64,000 bases of DNA from Microbacterium sp. SYP-A9085 (GCF_009649635.1 NZ_WJII01000001.1:186001-250000), one strand, 5' to 3'. Positions 25,632 through 35,516 are shown, numbered from the stretch's first letter. Notes: generated by a model not told the origin, from the letters alone. Numbers and translations: made by a program.

Positions 25632-26654
25632 TCAACCCACGCGTACCTTTCGGCCGAACAGACCCTGGGGTCGCAGGAGGAGAGCCAGGATCAGGACGAG
25701 CATCGCCACGGCGTTCTTCAGCTGGCTGGGCAGGAACAGCGTGCTGACCTGGGTCACCACTCCGATCAGGATGCCCCCGGCCATCGCCCCGTAGGCGCTT
25801 CCGATGCCGCCCACGATGACGGCTGCGAACATCAACAAGAGCAGGAGGAATCCGCCGTTCCAGCTCACTTGCTCGGACATGCCATGGAAGATTCCCCCTA
25901 GGGCAGCGAGCGCACCGCCGATCACCCACACGGCGATGTAGACGAATCTCGTGGAGATTCCGCTGGCCTCGGCGAGCGGACCGTTGTCGGCGACGGCGCG
26001 CACAGCCCGGCCGAGTGTCGTCAGCTGCAGCATCACGGCGACCCCCACCAGCGCCGCCACCGCCAACGCCATCATCACCAGATCGCGCGGGGCGACCGAC
26101 AATCCCCCGATCTGGATCCGCTCCTGAACCTGGTAGGCCAGGAAGGGGCGCGGCCGGCTTCCGACGAAGTAGAGGATCGCGTTACGGCCGAACATGTCCA
26201 GCCCGATCGTGGCCACCAGGAGGGAGAGATGGGGTAGGTTCGCGCGTCGCATGGGTCCGAAGATCGCGACTTCTGCGAAGCCCGCGACGATCCCACCCAG
26301 ACACACCGCGATCAGCGCCGCCAGATACAGATTGAGGCGCGGACCACCGTCCATCGTGTTGAGGTACAGCGCCATCACGGCGCCGAACGTCACAAGGCTT
26401 CCATGCGCGAAGTTGACCAGGCCCGTCGTGCTGAAGATGAGCGAGAGCCCGATCGCGGCGAGCGCAATCACCAGCCCCAGCCGCAGTCCGTCCACGAGAC
26501 CCTGCAGCAGGGGTCCGACGCCCGCCACGGCCATGCCCGCCACCAAGACCGCGACGACGATCCCACCGGCGACCGCGAGGCTGCGCGGCCTCATCCGGGA
26601 GTCCGTCCGCGTCGCGGGCTTGGTGGCGGCGGGAGTCAGCTGCCCGAGGTGCAC
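25632..26654 (-). CDS. livH: Branched-chain amino acid-type ABC permease LivH
   Basis: A 340-residue permease with about 8 membrane helices. GLSLIFSTTGLVNFAHGSLV is the LivH signature, and the C-terminal LLLRPQGLFGRKV is typical. GTG 26654 is chosen: GAGGA lies 6 bases upstream, overlapping the livK 3' end by 19 bp; ATG 26594 is an alternative that would remove a charged N-terminal tail. Works with LivM and the fused ATPase. Confidence 0.9.
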   Translation of the reverse strand: MHLGQLTPAATKPATRTDSRMRPRSLAVAGGIVVAVLVAGMAVAGVGPLLQGLVDGLRLGLVIALAAIGLSLIFSTTGLVNFAHGSLVTFGAVMALYLNTMDGGPRLNLYLAALIAVCLGGIVAGFAEVAIFGPMRRANLPHLSLLVATIGLDMFGRNAILYFVGSRPRPFLAYQVQERIQIGGLSVAPRDLVMMALAVAALVGVAVMLQLTTLGRAVRAVADNGPLAEASGISTRFVYIAVWVIGGALAALGGIFHGMSEQVSWNGGFLLLLLMFAAVIVGGIGSAYGAMAGGILIGVVTQVSTLFLPSQLKNAVAMLVLILALLLRPQGLFGRKVRVG

Positions 26655-27874
26655 GTGCCATCCTCACAGCGGAACTCGCCGTCCAGCTGCACCTGGGAGG
26701 CGCCGTCCATCGTCCACGTGGCGAATCGGGCCACGGTCGGGTCGCCCGCGTCGCTCAGGTTCTTGGGACCGGAGGGCCCGACATAGCGGATGTCTTTGCC
26801 GGCCTTCAACGCTGCAACGCAATCGGCGTAGCTGTTGCACTCGTCGCCTCCGCGCGTGACGTCCGCGACAAAGTCCTTCACGATCGACGGGTCGACCGAA
26901 TCGGCAGCGGTGGCGGCCAGCGCGGTGATGATCGCGCAGTCGTACTGCTCGGCGGCGAACAGGGCTTGCTTGAGGCCCGCGTTGGCCGCCAGGATCCGGT
27001 CGTTGAACCCGGCGTCGAAGGTCTTCGGGTTCGTGACGCCCTTGACCCCCTTCAGGACCGCCTTGTTGCCGGGGTCCACCGATTCCCACAGCACGTTGGA
27101 GGCGAGCTGGTTGACGCCGTACAGCTGCACGCCGTTGTCGACCGTGAGGCGGTTCTCCACCATGGTCTGGACGAACTCGCCCATCTCCGCATAGCCGATC
27201 AGTGCCACCGCGTCGACCTTGGCGTCGCGGATCTTCCCCACCTCGGCTTCGAAGCTCGTTGTGAGCGGGTCGTAGATGACGCGTGCCGCGACGGCGTCGC
27301 CCAGGTTCTCCTCCAACTGGTCGACCAGGCCCTGCCCGAACGCGTCGCCGCGGCCGATGACCGCCACTCGTTCGGCGCCGTTGTCGCGCATCAGCGAGGC
27401 GAGCGCGATCGACTGCAGCAGGTTCGAGGTGGCGGTGCGGTAGTGGAAGCCTTCGTCGGGGTAGTCGGTGAACTCCAGCGCTGTGTCCGCGCCGCTGCAC
27501 ATCAGGGTGCGCGAGGACACGACCTTGTCGAGGAGCGAGAGCGAGACGGCCGACTGACCGGTGCCCATGATCGCCATGACACCACGGCTGAGGAGCCGGT
27601 CGACCGCCTGCGCGGCGACCGTGGGGTCGCTCGCGGTGTCGCCGCCGACGACCTCGACCTTGTTTCCGAGGATGCCGCCGGCTTCGTTGATGTCCTTCAC
27701 CGCCATCCGGGTGGATGCCACCAGGGAGCCTCCCAGGACCGCGACCGACCCGGTCTCAGGCATCAGGTAGCCGAACTTGACGGCTTCCCCGCCGCCCGGC
27801 GTGTTCGTCGCCGTACATGCGGTCAGGGTCAGAGCCGCCAGGAGGGCGGCTGCAGGTAGGAGCTTCGAGTTCAT
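26636..27874 (-). CDS. ABC transporter substrate-binding lipoprotein (LivK-like)
   Basis: A 412-residue type I periplasmic-binding protein. The N-terminus MNSKLLPAAALLAALTLTAC is a lipoprotein signal with the lipobox LTAC. The mature part begins with VKFGYLMPETGSVAVLGGS, as in Leu/Ile/Val- and amide-binding proteins. ATG 27874 is preferred over ATG 27886 because AGGAAGG lies just upstream of it. Ligand specificity cannot be read. It heads the livK-livH-livM-livGF operon behind an AT-rich upstream region. Confidence 0.9.
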   Translation of the reverse strand: MNSKLLPAAALLAALTLTACTATNTPGGGEAVKFGYLMPETGSVAVLGGSLVASTRMAVKDINEAGGILGNKVEVVGGDTASDPTVAAQAVDRLLSRGVMAIMGTGQSAVSLSLLDKVVSSRTLMCSGADTALEFTDYPDEGFHYRTATSNLLQSIALASLMRDNGAERVAVIGRGDAFGQGLVDQLEENLGDAVAARVIYDPLTTSFEAEVGKIRDAKVDAVALIGYAEMGEFVQTMVENRLTVDNGVQLYGVNQLASNVLWESVDPGNKAVLKGVKGVTNPKTFDAGFNDRILAANAGLKQALFAAEQYDCAIITALAATAADSVDPSIVKDFVADVTRGGDECNSYADCVAALKAGKDIRYVGPSGPKNLSDAGDPTVARFATWTMDGASQVQLDGEFRCEDGTCTSGS

Positions 27875-27941
27875 GACCTTCCTCATCTCATCGTTGAAAC
27901 AGGTGTCAGGCCGCCGATGGCGGTCTTATGGGAGGCTGGAT

Positions 27942-27969
27942 CTATTTATTTATATATATTTATCTATAC
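27942..27969 (-). promoter_or_regulatory. AT-rich operator-like site before the LivK operon
   Basis: A 28 bp run of nearly pure A/T that on the minus strand contains GATAAATATATATAAATAA. It shares the GATAA plus AT-run form with the sites at 14503, 23067 and 31439. It lies about 70-95 bp upstream of ATG 27874, in the 140 bp gap after the DUF1989 gene. Confidence 0.45.
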
Positions 27970-28014
27970 GTCGATGGTCCCGCGAACCCGCGCCGGCGCC
28001 GGCACGGCGTGCGG

Positions 28015-28740
28015 CTACTCGGGGTCGATCCCGTGCAGCCGCAGCTGCTCGAGAAGCCACTCGCGTGGCTCCAGCACCGGATGCCGAACCCATTCCGCGT
28101 CCTGCCGGATCTGTACGCCCGAGCTGGTGCAGTGGAAGGCGTTGGCCGCGGCGACGACGTCGTCGGGGCAGTTGCTGAGCGCCACCAGCAGATCCATTTC
28201 GGCGCGGAACTCGATGAAGTCCCCCGGCTTGGTGACCGGCTCCTTCACGAGGAACCCGCCCGCATCCACGTCGTACGGGTAGTTCTGGAAGATGTCGAAC
28301 GAGTCGGGGATGTCTTCGGGCGGGATGCCATAGGGGGAAACCGCTGCAGCGAGCTGCTCGAAGCAGCCATCGCGCACCCCGGCGCCGTGCGCCGCGTAGA
28401 AGAAGGCATTGCACATGCGATGGTGAACCCCATGCGTGCCGATGGGGTCGGCCGTCTCCGTGAGGATCGTCATGAGCGGACGGCACAGTCCCGACATCAC
28501 CCAGTCCCCCTGCTGGACCGTCATGCGGGGACGAAACGCCCGGCCGGGCTCGGGGAAGTATCGCGTGCGCGAATACGATGTGGAGAGCTTCTCGCGCAGG
28601 TTGTGCAGATTCCACACGGCCATGTCCACCACCTGCTGGCCCTCGAGATCCGTGATCCGGAGGACCTGGCCTTGGTGCAGCTCCACCGTCATCGCAGACT
28701 TCGGCGAGAGCACGCGGTCTTCGACGATGGCCCCGGTCAT
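28015..28740 (-). CDS. DUF1989 (urea-carboxylase-associated) family protein
   Basis: A 241-residue DUF1989 protein. Conserved blocks: VVDMAVWNLHN (about 36), GVHHRMCNAFFYAAHG (about 105) and LVALSNCPDD (about 185), where Cys and His residues may bind metal. The family is encoded beside urea carboxylase and related amide-breakdown systems, often with importers, but its reaction is not established. Here it ends the polar amino-acid ABC operon: its ATG overlaps the ATPase stop by one base (TGATG). No urea carboxylase is in the window. Confidence 0.85.
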   Translation of the reverse strand: MTGAIVEDRVLSPKSAMTVELHQGQVLRITDLEGQQVVDMAVWNLHNLREKLSTSYSRTRYFPEPGRAFRPRMTVQQGDWVMSGLCRPLMTILTETADPIGTHGVHHRMCNAFFYAAHGAGVRDGCFEQLAAAVSPYGIPPEDIPDSFDIFQNYPYDVDAGGFLVKEPVTKPGDFIEFRAEMDLLVALSNCPDDVVAAANAFHCTSSGVQIRQDAEWVRHPVLEPREWLLEQLRLHGIDPE

Positions 28741-29504
28741 CAGAGCACCGCCGACAGGAACGCGCGGGTGCGGTCGTGCACCGGCGCTTCGATGACCTGG
28801 CTCGGAGGGCCGGACTCGACGACCGAACCGCCGTCCATGAAGACCACGACATCGGCGACTTCGCGGGCGAATCCCATTTCGTGGGTCACCACGAGCATCG
28901 TCATCCCGTCCGCGGCAAGATCCTTCATGACGGCCAGCACATCGCCGACCAGTTCCGGGTCGAGGGCGCTGGTGGGCTCGTCGAAGAGCATGAGGCGCGG
29001 CTCCATCGCCAAGGCCCGGGCGATCGCCACTCGCTGCTGCTGGCCGCCGGAGAGCTGCTTCGGATATGCCTTCAGCTTGTCGCCCAGGCCTACTCGCTCC
29101 AGGAGCTGTACAGCGCGCGCTACCGACGCCTTCCGCGCCCGGCCCCGCACCGTGACAGGCCCGACCGTGAGATTCTCCAACACCGTCATGTGCGGAAACA
29201 GGTTGAAGTGCTGGAACACCATCCCGATGTCCGAGCGATCACGGCAGATCTCGGCTTCGGAGGACTCGTAGAGCTTTCCCCGGCGATGACGGTACCCCAC
29301 GAGCTGACCGTGGACGGTGAGCGTTCCGCCCGATACCGACTCGAGGTGGTTGATGCACCGCAGGAAGGTGCTCTTGCCGGAGCCGGAAGGACCGAGCAGA
29401 CACATGACCTGCCCTTCCAACAGGTCGAGATCGATTCCCTTCAGCACCTCGACGGCGCCGTAGCTCTTTCGTACACCGCGTGCCGAGACGATCGTGGCGG
29501 TCAT
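28740..29504 (-). CDS. Polar amino acid ABC transporter ATP-binding protein
   Basis: A 254-residue GlnQ/HisP-type ATPase. Walker [14 protein letters not shown] near residue 36, Q-loop [13 protein letters not shown], signature [18 protein letters not shown] and Walker [14 protein letters not shown] are all present. It energises the adjacent permease. It overlaps the permease by 4 bp (ATGA) and DUF1989 by one base, showing a tightly coupled operon of binding protein, permease, ATPase and DUF1989. Confidence 0.95.
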   Translation of the reverse strand: MTATIVSARGVRKSYGAVEVLKGIDLDLLEGQVMCLLGPSGSGKSTFLRCINHLESVSGGTLTVHGQLVGYRHRRGKLYESSEAEICRDRSDIGMVFQHFNLFPHMTVLENLTVGPVTVRGRARKASVARAVQLLERVGLGDKLKAYPKQLSGGQQQRVAIARALAMEPRLMLFDEPTSALDPELVGDVLAVMKDLAADGMTMLVVTHEMGFAREVADVVVFMDGGSVVESGPPSQVIEAPVHDRTRAFLSAVL

Positions 29505-30484
29505 GCCGGCCTCCCCTGACGTGGACGGGCGTGGAATGTGAAGGCCGTCCGCAGAAGTCGACCCACGACGGACGGGCGCGGACCCTGCCCAGAGCCGCGT
29601 CCGAAATGGCGCTCGATGAAGAACTGCCCGATGGTCAGCACCGTGGTGACCACCAGATACCAGATCGTCGCAACAATCAGCATCGGGATGGTCTCGAACG
29701 TACGCGCGTAGATGAGCTGCACAGAGTTCAGCAGCTCGGGCAGCCCTATCACGCTGACGAGCGACGAGAACTTCAGCATCCCGATCGTCTCATTGCCGGT
29801 CGGCGGGATGATCATGCGCATGGCCTGGGGAAGGACGATCTTCCGCATCAGCACGGACCGCCTCATCCCCAACGACTGTGCCGCCTCGAACTGACCCCTA
29901 TCGACGGAGAGGATGCCGGCACGCACGATCTCCGCCATGTACGCCGACTCATACAGTGCGAGGCCGAGGATCGCGGCGACGAATGTCGGAATGACCGTGT
30001 TCGCGTCCAGGGTGAAGAACGTCGGTCCGATGAACGGGATCCCGATCGAGATCACGGGGAACAGCGCCGATATGAAGTTCCAGAACAGCAGTTGCACGAG
30101 AAGCGGAGTGCCGCGGAACAGCCACACGAACGCTCCGGCGACGCCCCGCAGCACGATGCTCTGTGAGAGCCGCATCAGCGCCAGCACGATGCCGAGGACG
30201 ATGGCGATCGTCATCGCGATGGCCGTCAGCTCCAGAGTCCGAACCAGCCCGCTGAGCACCGCACCGGAGAAGAGATACTCACCGACGACGTCCCACTGAT
30301 AGCGAGGATTGGTGATGAATCCCTCGACGAGCATGCCGACGAGCACGAGCACGACCGCGATGCCGATCCAGCGGCCGGGATGCCGGCGGGGCACGACCCT
30401 CATACCCTCCGTGTCGGCCGGGGCGGGATCCCACCGCCCCGGTCCGGCACCCGACGAGGACCGCCGATCGATGATCGCCACCAT
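29501..30484 (-). CDS. Polar amino acid ABC transporter permease
   Basis: A 327-residue HisM/GlnP-type permease. The core has about 5 helices from residue 40 on, with the conserved [10 protein letters not shown] motif and the EAA loop [20 protein letters not shown]. The soluble N-terminal roughly 35 residues are longer than usual. ATG 30484 overlaps the binding-protein stop (TGATG). One permease gene is present, so a homodimer is expected. Confidence 0.92.
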   Translation of the reverse strand: MVAIIDRRSSSGAGPGRWDPAPADTEGMRVVPRRHPGRWIGIAVVLVLVGMLVEGFITNPRYQWDVVGEYLFSGAVLSGLVRTLELTAIAMTIAIVLGIVLALMRLSQSIVLRGVAGAFVWLFRGTPLLVQLLFWNFISALFPVISIGIPFIGPTFFTLDANTVIPTFVAAILGLALYESAYMAEIVRAGILSVDRGQFEAAQSLGMRRSVLMRKIVLPQAMRMIIPPTGNETIGMLKFSSLVSVIGLPELLNSVQLIYARTFETIPMLIVATIWYLVVTTVLTIGQFFIERHFGRGSGQGPRPSVVGRLLRTAFTFHARPRQGRPA

Positions 30485-31371
30485 CACTTCCCGGCGTTGA
30501 TCGTCGCCGACTCGATCGCAAGCGAGTCCATCTTCCACTGAGCGAGGATGGAGGCGTAGGTTCCGTCATCCATCATGCTCTGAAGCGACGCCTGCAACGC
30601 CTGGGCGAGGCCGGTGCCCTTCATCATGCCGAGCGCGACGGGGTGCGGATCGAGCGGCTCATCTTGGGTCAACGCGAGCTTCTCCGGGCTCTCGGACACG
30701 GCATATGCCGCGCTGATCGTCTCGGTGAGCACCACGTCAGCACGATTGCTCGTCAGCGCCAGAACCGCTTCGTTGCCGCTGCCGTACGTGATGACCTCGA
30801 AAGGCTTCTCGCCGTCGGCCTTGCACGCGTCGTTCAATGAGGGTGCCACGGTCGTCTCCTGCTGCGAACCGAGCTGCACGGCGACGCGGATGCCGCACAG
30901 ATCGTCGATCGACAGGGACAGGGGGTTGCCCTTGGGCACGATGATCGACGTGCCGGATTGGAAGAGATCAACGAAGTCGAAGATCTCCTGGCGCTTGGCC
31001 GTGTCGTTGAACGCGCTGAGGTGGTACTTGCCCGCCTGGATGCCCGGGATGATGGCATCGAAGGCGGACGGCTGCACATCGGCGTCGATCCCGGCTCGGG
31101 CGAAGACCTCCATGCCCAGGTCGAACTCGACCCCGGTCATCTTCCCGGACGCGTCCTGATAGGACAGGGGCGGATACGTTGCGTCGAGCACGTAGACGAC
31201 CTGGGAGAACTTGTCGGGAACCTTCTCGGCGATCGCGGGTATCGCCGAACCGTTGGGACTCTCACTCGTCGCTGAGCCGGGGCCGGCAGCGGCACATCCC
31301 TGTAGTGCCAGGCCGACGGCGGCCAAGGACGCGATGACGATGGCGGACGTGCGGTGTGTGGGCGGGTACAT
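30484..31371 (-). CDS. Polar amino acid ABC transporter substrate-binding lipoprotein
   Basis: A 295-residue family 3 solute-binding protein. The signal peptide ends in the lipobox LQGC near residue 26. VVYVLDATYPPLSYQDASG and MTGVEFDLGMEVFARAG are typical of amino-acid and opine receptors. ATG 31371 (8 bases after GAGGAGG) is chosen; GTG 31374 is equally spaced. First gene of its operon, transcribed from the promoter at 31438-31466. Ligand unknown; the link with DUF1989 hints at an amide or amino compound. Confidence 0.9.
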   Translation of the reverse strand: MYPPTHRTSAIVIASLAAVGLALQGCAAAGPGSATSESPNGSAIPAIAEKVPDKFSQVVYVLDATYPPLSYQDASGKMTGVEFDLGMEVFARAGIDADVQPSAFDAIIPGIQAGKYHLSAFNDTAKRQEIFDFVDLFQSGTSIIVPKGNPLSLSIDDLCGIRVAVQLGSQQETTVAPSLNDACKADGEKPFEVITYGSGNEAVLALTSNRADVVLTETISAAYAVSESPEKLALTQDEPLDPHPVALGMMKGTGLAQALQASLQSMMDDGTYASILAQWKMDSLAIESATINAGK

Positions 31372-31437
31372 CACTACTGCCTCCTCGTTGAGGTAATCGG
31401 TCGTGAAGAGGACCCAGTTGCTGTCCCCGTCTCATCA

Positions 31438-31466
31438 ATAATCTATATTATCTTCTCTCCCGTCAA
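31438..31466 (-). promoter_or_regulatory. Promoter of the polar ABC-DUF1989 operon with operator-like motif in the spacer
   Basis: On the minus strand TTGACG (31466-31461) and GATTAT (31443-31438) are spaced 17 bp. AAGATAATATAGATTA (31454-31439) lies across the spacer and -10, and matches the motif at the RidA promoter at 15 of 16 bases. Confidence 0.65.
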
Positions 31467-31502
31467 GTCCCATCGACATTGGACTGCGTGATGCGATCAG
31501 AA

Positions 31503-31624
31503 GGGTGCATGCGGTGCGCGACCGGATGCGCGCGTTCGCCGACCGGGTGCGCGCGTTCGCCGACCGGGTGCGCAACAGCCGGGTGGGCCGGCGTCAGCGG
31601 CGCGACGGCGCTGGACAAGGTCGC
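31503..31624 (+). pseudogene. Decayed fragment of a second pgi copy
   Basis: Positions 31522-31552 are identical to pgi 33026-33056 (31 bp), and flanking bases still encode a pgi-like [16 protein letters not shown] 21 bp unit is then tandemly doubled (31530-31550 and 31551-31571). Sequence continues as a diverged WAGVSGA stretch in another frame, then 31605-31624 equals pgi 33417-33436 (20 bp). The remnant thus lacks about 350 bp of pgi and is frameshifted. It abuts the right island repeat. The rest of 31375-31502 holds only the promoter described separately. Confidence 0.75.
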
Positions 31625-31693
31625 AGCCCGCCTACGTCGTGCGGCAGAACGCCGAGCAGCTGCGCGCGAACCTGGCCCGCGCCCAGCGCTGAG
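31624..31693 (+). repeat. Right copy of 70 bp island-flanking direct repeat
   Basis: Displaced copy of the 3' end of the NADP-protein gene at 13113, with two mismatches (31632, 31674) in 70 bp. It still includes the stop codon but has no upstream gene body; a pgi fragment is joined to its left. Sequence to the right leads straight into the universal stress protein gene. Confidence 0.95.
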
Positions 31694-31695
31694 GG

Positions 31696-32496
31696 TCAGG
31701 CTGTGGCCGCCTGAACGATGGCGGCAACGTTCGCGCCGTGCATCAGCCCCGATGTGACGCTGCCCAGCACTGCGGCCCGCAGCACCGGCTGGGAGCGGGT
31801 CGCCATCACCACGAGGACATCGCTGCGGCCCTTCAGGTGGTTCACAAGGGCGTCCACCGGGTCACCGTGCAGGACCTCCCACTCCACCTCGACGCCATAC
31901 CGCTCGGCGATGGCCTTCGCCCGAGAGCGCACGTATGAGTCCTCGGTGACGTCGATCCCCGACGTGTCGAGGTGGCGCAGATCCAGCACCTGCACCACCT
32001 GCAGGGTGGCCCCGAGGGCGCGCGCCCACTCGGCCGCCTCCCCGGACATCGACTCCGACCGGGGCGTGCCGTCCACCGGAAGCAGCACGGTCGTGACGGG
32101 ACCGAGATCTGCCGGAACCCTGCCCTTGGGGCGGTAGACCAGCACCGGGTCGTGGCTTGCCTGCACGTACTCGCGCGCCACACTGCCCAGCATCGCCGTG
32201 CCGATCCCGCCGCGCCCGCGTGCGGTGATGGCCGCGAGCGACCCGGGCACGCGGTCGACCTCGCCCATGATGGCGTTGCTGACCGAGCCTCGTGCAACGA
32301 CCGCGCGGCCTTCCGCGCCGTGGCGACGCGCCAGCTCGTGCACGTACTCCTCGGCGGCGACCATGTCACCCGTGCGCTCGGCGATCCGCACGAACGAGAG
32401 CGCGGCAGCGATCTGCTCGGCGATGCGCGCGGCGCGGGGGATCACCTCTTCGGCGAATTCGGACCCATCCAGTGCCACCACAATCCGCGTGTACAT
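31696..32496 (-). CDS. Universal stress protein, two tandem Usp domains
   Basis: A 266-residue protein with two UspA folds. Domain 1 (1-135) opens MYTRIVVALDGSEFAEEVI and ends with the ATP-loop-like ARGRGGIGTAMLGSVAREYV. Domain 2 (about 145-266) opens VTTVLLPVDGTPRSE and ends with GSVTSGLMHGA. The glycine-rich loops are compatible with nucleotide binding. ATG 32496 is chosen over the longer frame because AAGGGGG lies 6 bases upstream. Single gene, just outside the island. Confidence 0.9.
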   Translation of the reverse strand: MYTRIVVALDGSEFAEEVIPRAARIAEQIAAALSFVRIAERTGDMVAAEEYVHELARRHGAEGRAVVARGSVSNAIMGEVDRVPGSLAAITARGRGGIGTAMLGSVAREYVQASHDPVLVYRPKGRVPADLGPVTTVLLPVDGTPRSESMSGEAAEWARALGATLQVVQVLDLRHLDTSGIDVTEDSYVRSRAKAIAERYGVEVEWEVLHGDPVDALVNHLKGRSDVLVVMATRSQPVLRAAVLGSVTSGLMHGANVAAIVQAATA

Positions 32497-32648
32497 CGTC
32501 AGCCCCCTTGCCGCCACCCACAATCTAAAGCACCCCCACCCCGCGCCGCCAGGGAACCGGTGGAGCCCTCGCGCTCCCGCCCGCCGGGCACGGCGTTTGT
32601 CAGGGCATGCCCTGACGGCGCCCCGGCCCGCCAACTAGCGTGGGGAGC

Positions 32649-34325
<1,677 letters not shown>

Positions 34326-34364
34326 CGCCCGCGTCGCGGCACCATCCCCGCGCGCGGCGCACGG

Positions 34365-34928
34365 ATGCGGCAGGCTGGTGAGGTGATCCCGACACCGTCA
34401 TCCTCCGCCGCCGGCGGCCGGCATCCCTGGGCGCGGATCGCGGCTTGGCTGATCGACTGGGTCGTGATCATCGCCTGGGCCGGTGTGGTGGCCGCGGTCG
34501 CGATCCCGCTGTATCTCACCGGTGTCCTCGGGGCGCTGCCGATCTGGGCCGCGAATCTGCTCTCGGCGGCGGTGCTCGTCGTCCCCGTCACGCTGGCGCT
34601 GGCGTGGGGGGAATCCCGCGGGGCAACGCTCGGCAAGCGCGTCATGCGCCTGCGCGTCGCCGAAGAGGACCACGTGCGGATCGGATACCCGCGTGCCGTC
34701 GCCCGCAACGCGCTGAAGATCGCGGCGCCCTGGCTGGTCGGCCACGCCGCCGTCTATGCGATCGTCGCGACCTCGGCGGCGGGCGAGCCCCCGGCGTGGG
34801 TGTGGGTGCTCACCGGCGTGGCCTACCTGCTGCCGATCGTGTGGATCGTCACCCTGTTCGTCGGCTCCGGCCGCCCGCCGTACGATCGGGTGACGCGGAC
34901 GCAAGTGAGTCCCGCCCCCGGTCGCTAG
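34365..34928 (+). CDS. RDD family membrane protein
   Basis: A 187-residue RDD-domain protein. WARIAAWLIDWVVIIAWAGV (about 22-41) carries the R..D pattern of the first helix. Further helices lie at about 60-82 and 140-165, and GESRGATLGKRVMRLRVAEE is the typical cytoplasmic loop. Function of the family is unclear (transport or envelope). Start uncertain: ATG 34365 lacks a good ribosome-binding site, and GTG 34383 is an alternative. Confidence 0.82.
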   Translation: MRQAGEVIPTPSSSAAGGRHPWARIAAWLIDWVVIIAWAGVVAAVAIPLYLTGVLGALPIWAANLLSAAVLVVPVTLALAWGESRGATLGKRVMRLRVAEEDHVRIGYPRAVARNALKIAAPWLVGHAAVYAIVATSAAGEPPAWVWVLTGVAYLLPIVWIVTLFVGSGRPPYDRVTRTQVSPAPGR

Positions 34929-34934
34929 CCCGGA

Positions 34935-35252
34935 TCAGTCCTTGCGGATCAGCGTGAGCAGCATCTTCGACGGCTCCAGCGCGTGCACCGCATGCGGGAT
35001 GCCGGCGTCGAGGTGGATGACGCCACCCGGCCGCAGGTCCGTCGTGACGCCCTCGGCGGTGAACGTCAGATGCCCCGCAAGCGCCTGCACGAGGATCGGG
35101 CCGGGGGCCCGGTGCTCGGTGAGCGCCGTCCCGGTGTCGAAGGCGAACACCACCACCCGTGCCCCGTCGCCGGAGAGCACCATCTGGGAGGTGCGCGCCC
35201 CCGGCTCCACCGTCACCAGTGCATCCGCGTTCTCGATCGTGGTCATTCCCAT
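34935..35252 (-). CDS. Small cupin-domain protein
   Basis: A 105-residue single cupin. TALTEHRAPGPILVQALAGH covers motif 1 and GGVIHLDAGIPHAVHALE covers motif 2, with His residues that could bind a metal. ATG 35252 is chosen because AGGA lies 8 bases upstream; the open frame to 35345 has no similarity. Such stand-alone cupins may be dioxygenases, isomerases or sugar binders, and the role here is unknown. Convergent with the RDD gene. Confidence 0.85.
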   Translation of the reverse strand: MGMTTIENADALVTVEPGARTSQMVLSGDGARVVVFAFDTGTALTEHRAPGPILVQALAGHLTFTAEGVTTDLRPGGVIHLDAGIPHAVHALEPSKMLLTLIRKD

Positions 35253-35355
35253 ATGACCATCCTGGCCCGGTGCGGGACTGAGAGGGTCACGTGTGCCGGC
35301 CCGCGCGGCCGTGAGAAAAATGTCACGAAAAGATAACGCCAGCACTAGCGGTCGT

Positions 35356-35446
35356 TACCTTCTCGTTATATAGTGATCGCACGGTAGTTGTTTTGCTGTG
35401 GCAGCTGCCGGCATGTGATTGCAGGACACTCTTGGTGCAAGGGAAA
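35356..35446 (+). ncRNA. Candidate small transcript or short Cys-rich ORF
   Basis: AT-rich promoter-like sequence (CTCGTTATATAGTGATCG, 35361-35378) is followed by a short stretch that reads FCCGSCRHVIAGHSWCKGKG from a TTG at 35388 and then runs into the hairpin at 35447. It could be a small RNA, a tiny Cys-rich peptide gene or merely leftover sequence. The rest of the 264 bp gap shows no gene. Confidence 0.25.
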
Positions 35447-35478
35447 AGGGCCGGTCGGGAGCCTCTCCGACCGGCCCT
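35443..35478 (-). terminator. Rho-independent terminator of the DUF2207 gene
   Basis: Strong hairpin with arms 35447-35461 and 35465-35478 (AGGGCCGGTCGG paired with its complement). On the minus strand it is followed by TTTTCCCTT, fitting termination of the gene ending at 35517. Transcripts entering from the left would also meet the stem, but without a T-run. Confidence 0.8.
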
Positions 35479-35516
35479 CGCTCTTGCCTGACGTCCGGGG
35501 GGCTGCCGCGAGGCGG

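Larger units (their letters stand above)
13750..31693. mobile_element. 18 kb catabolic genomic island inserted at a gene 3' end
   Basis: A block of 18 co-oriented minus-strand genes, visibly richer in A/T than both flanks, bounded by 70 bp direct repeats (13680-13749 and 31624-31693). The left copy is the intact 3' end of a resident gene; the right copy is a fragment of it. Insertion at a gene's 3' end with a displaced duplicate tail is typical of site-specific integration. However, no integrase, transposase or excisionase is visible, so homologous duplication is also possible. Four related AT-rich sites and one GntR regulator lie within it. Confidence 0.7.

Noticed and set aside
26636..27886. 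Start of the LivK-like protein at ATG 27886
   Set aside because: ATG 27874 has AGGAAGG at good spacing and begins the signal peptide properly; the extra MRKV adds nothing.
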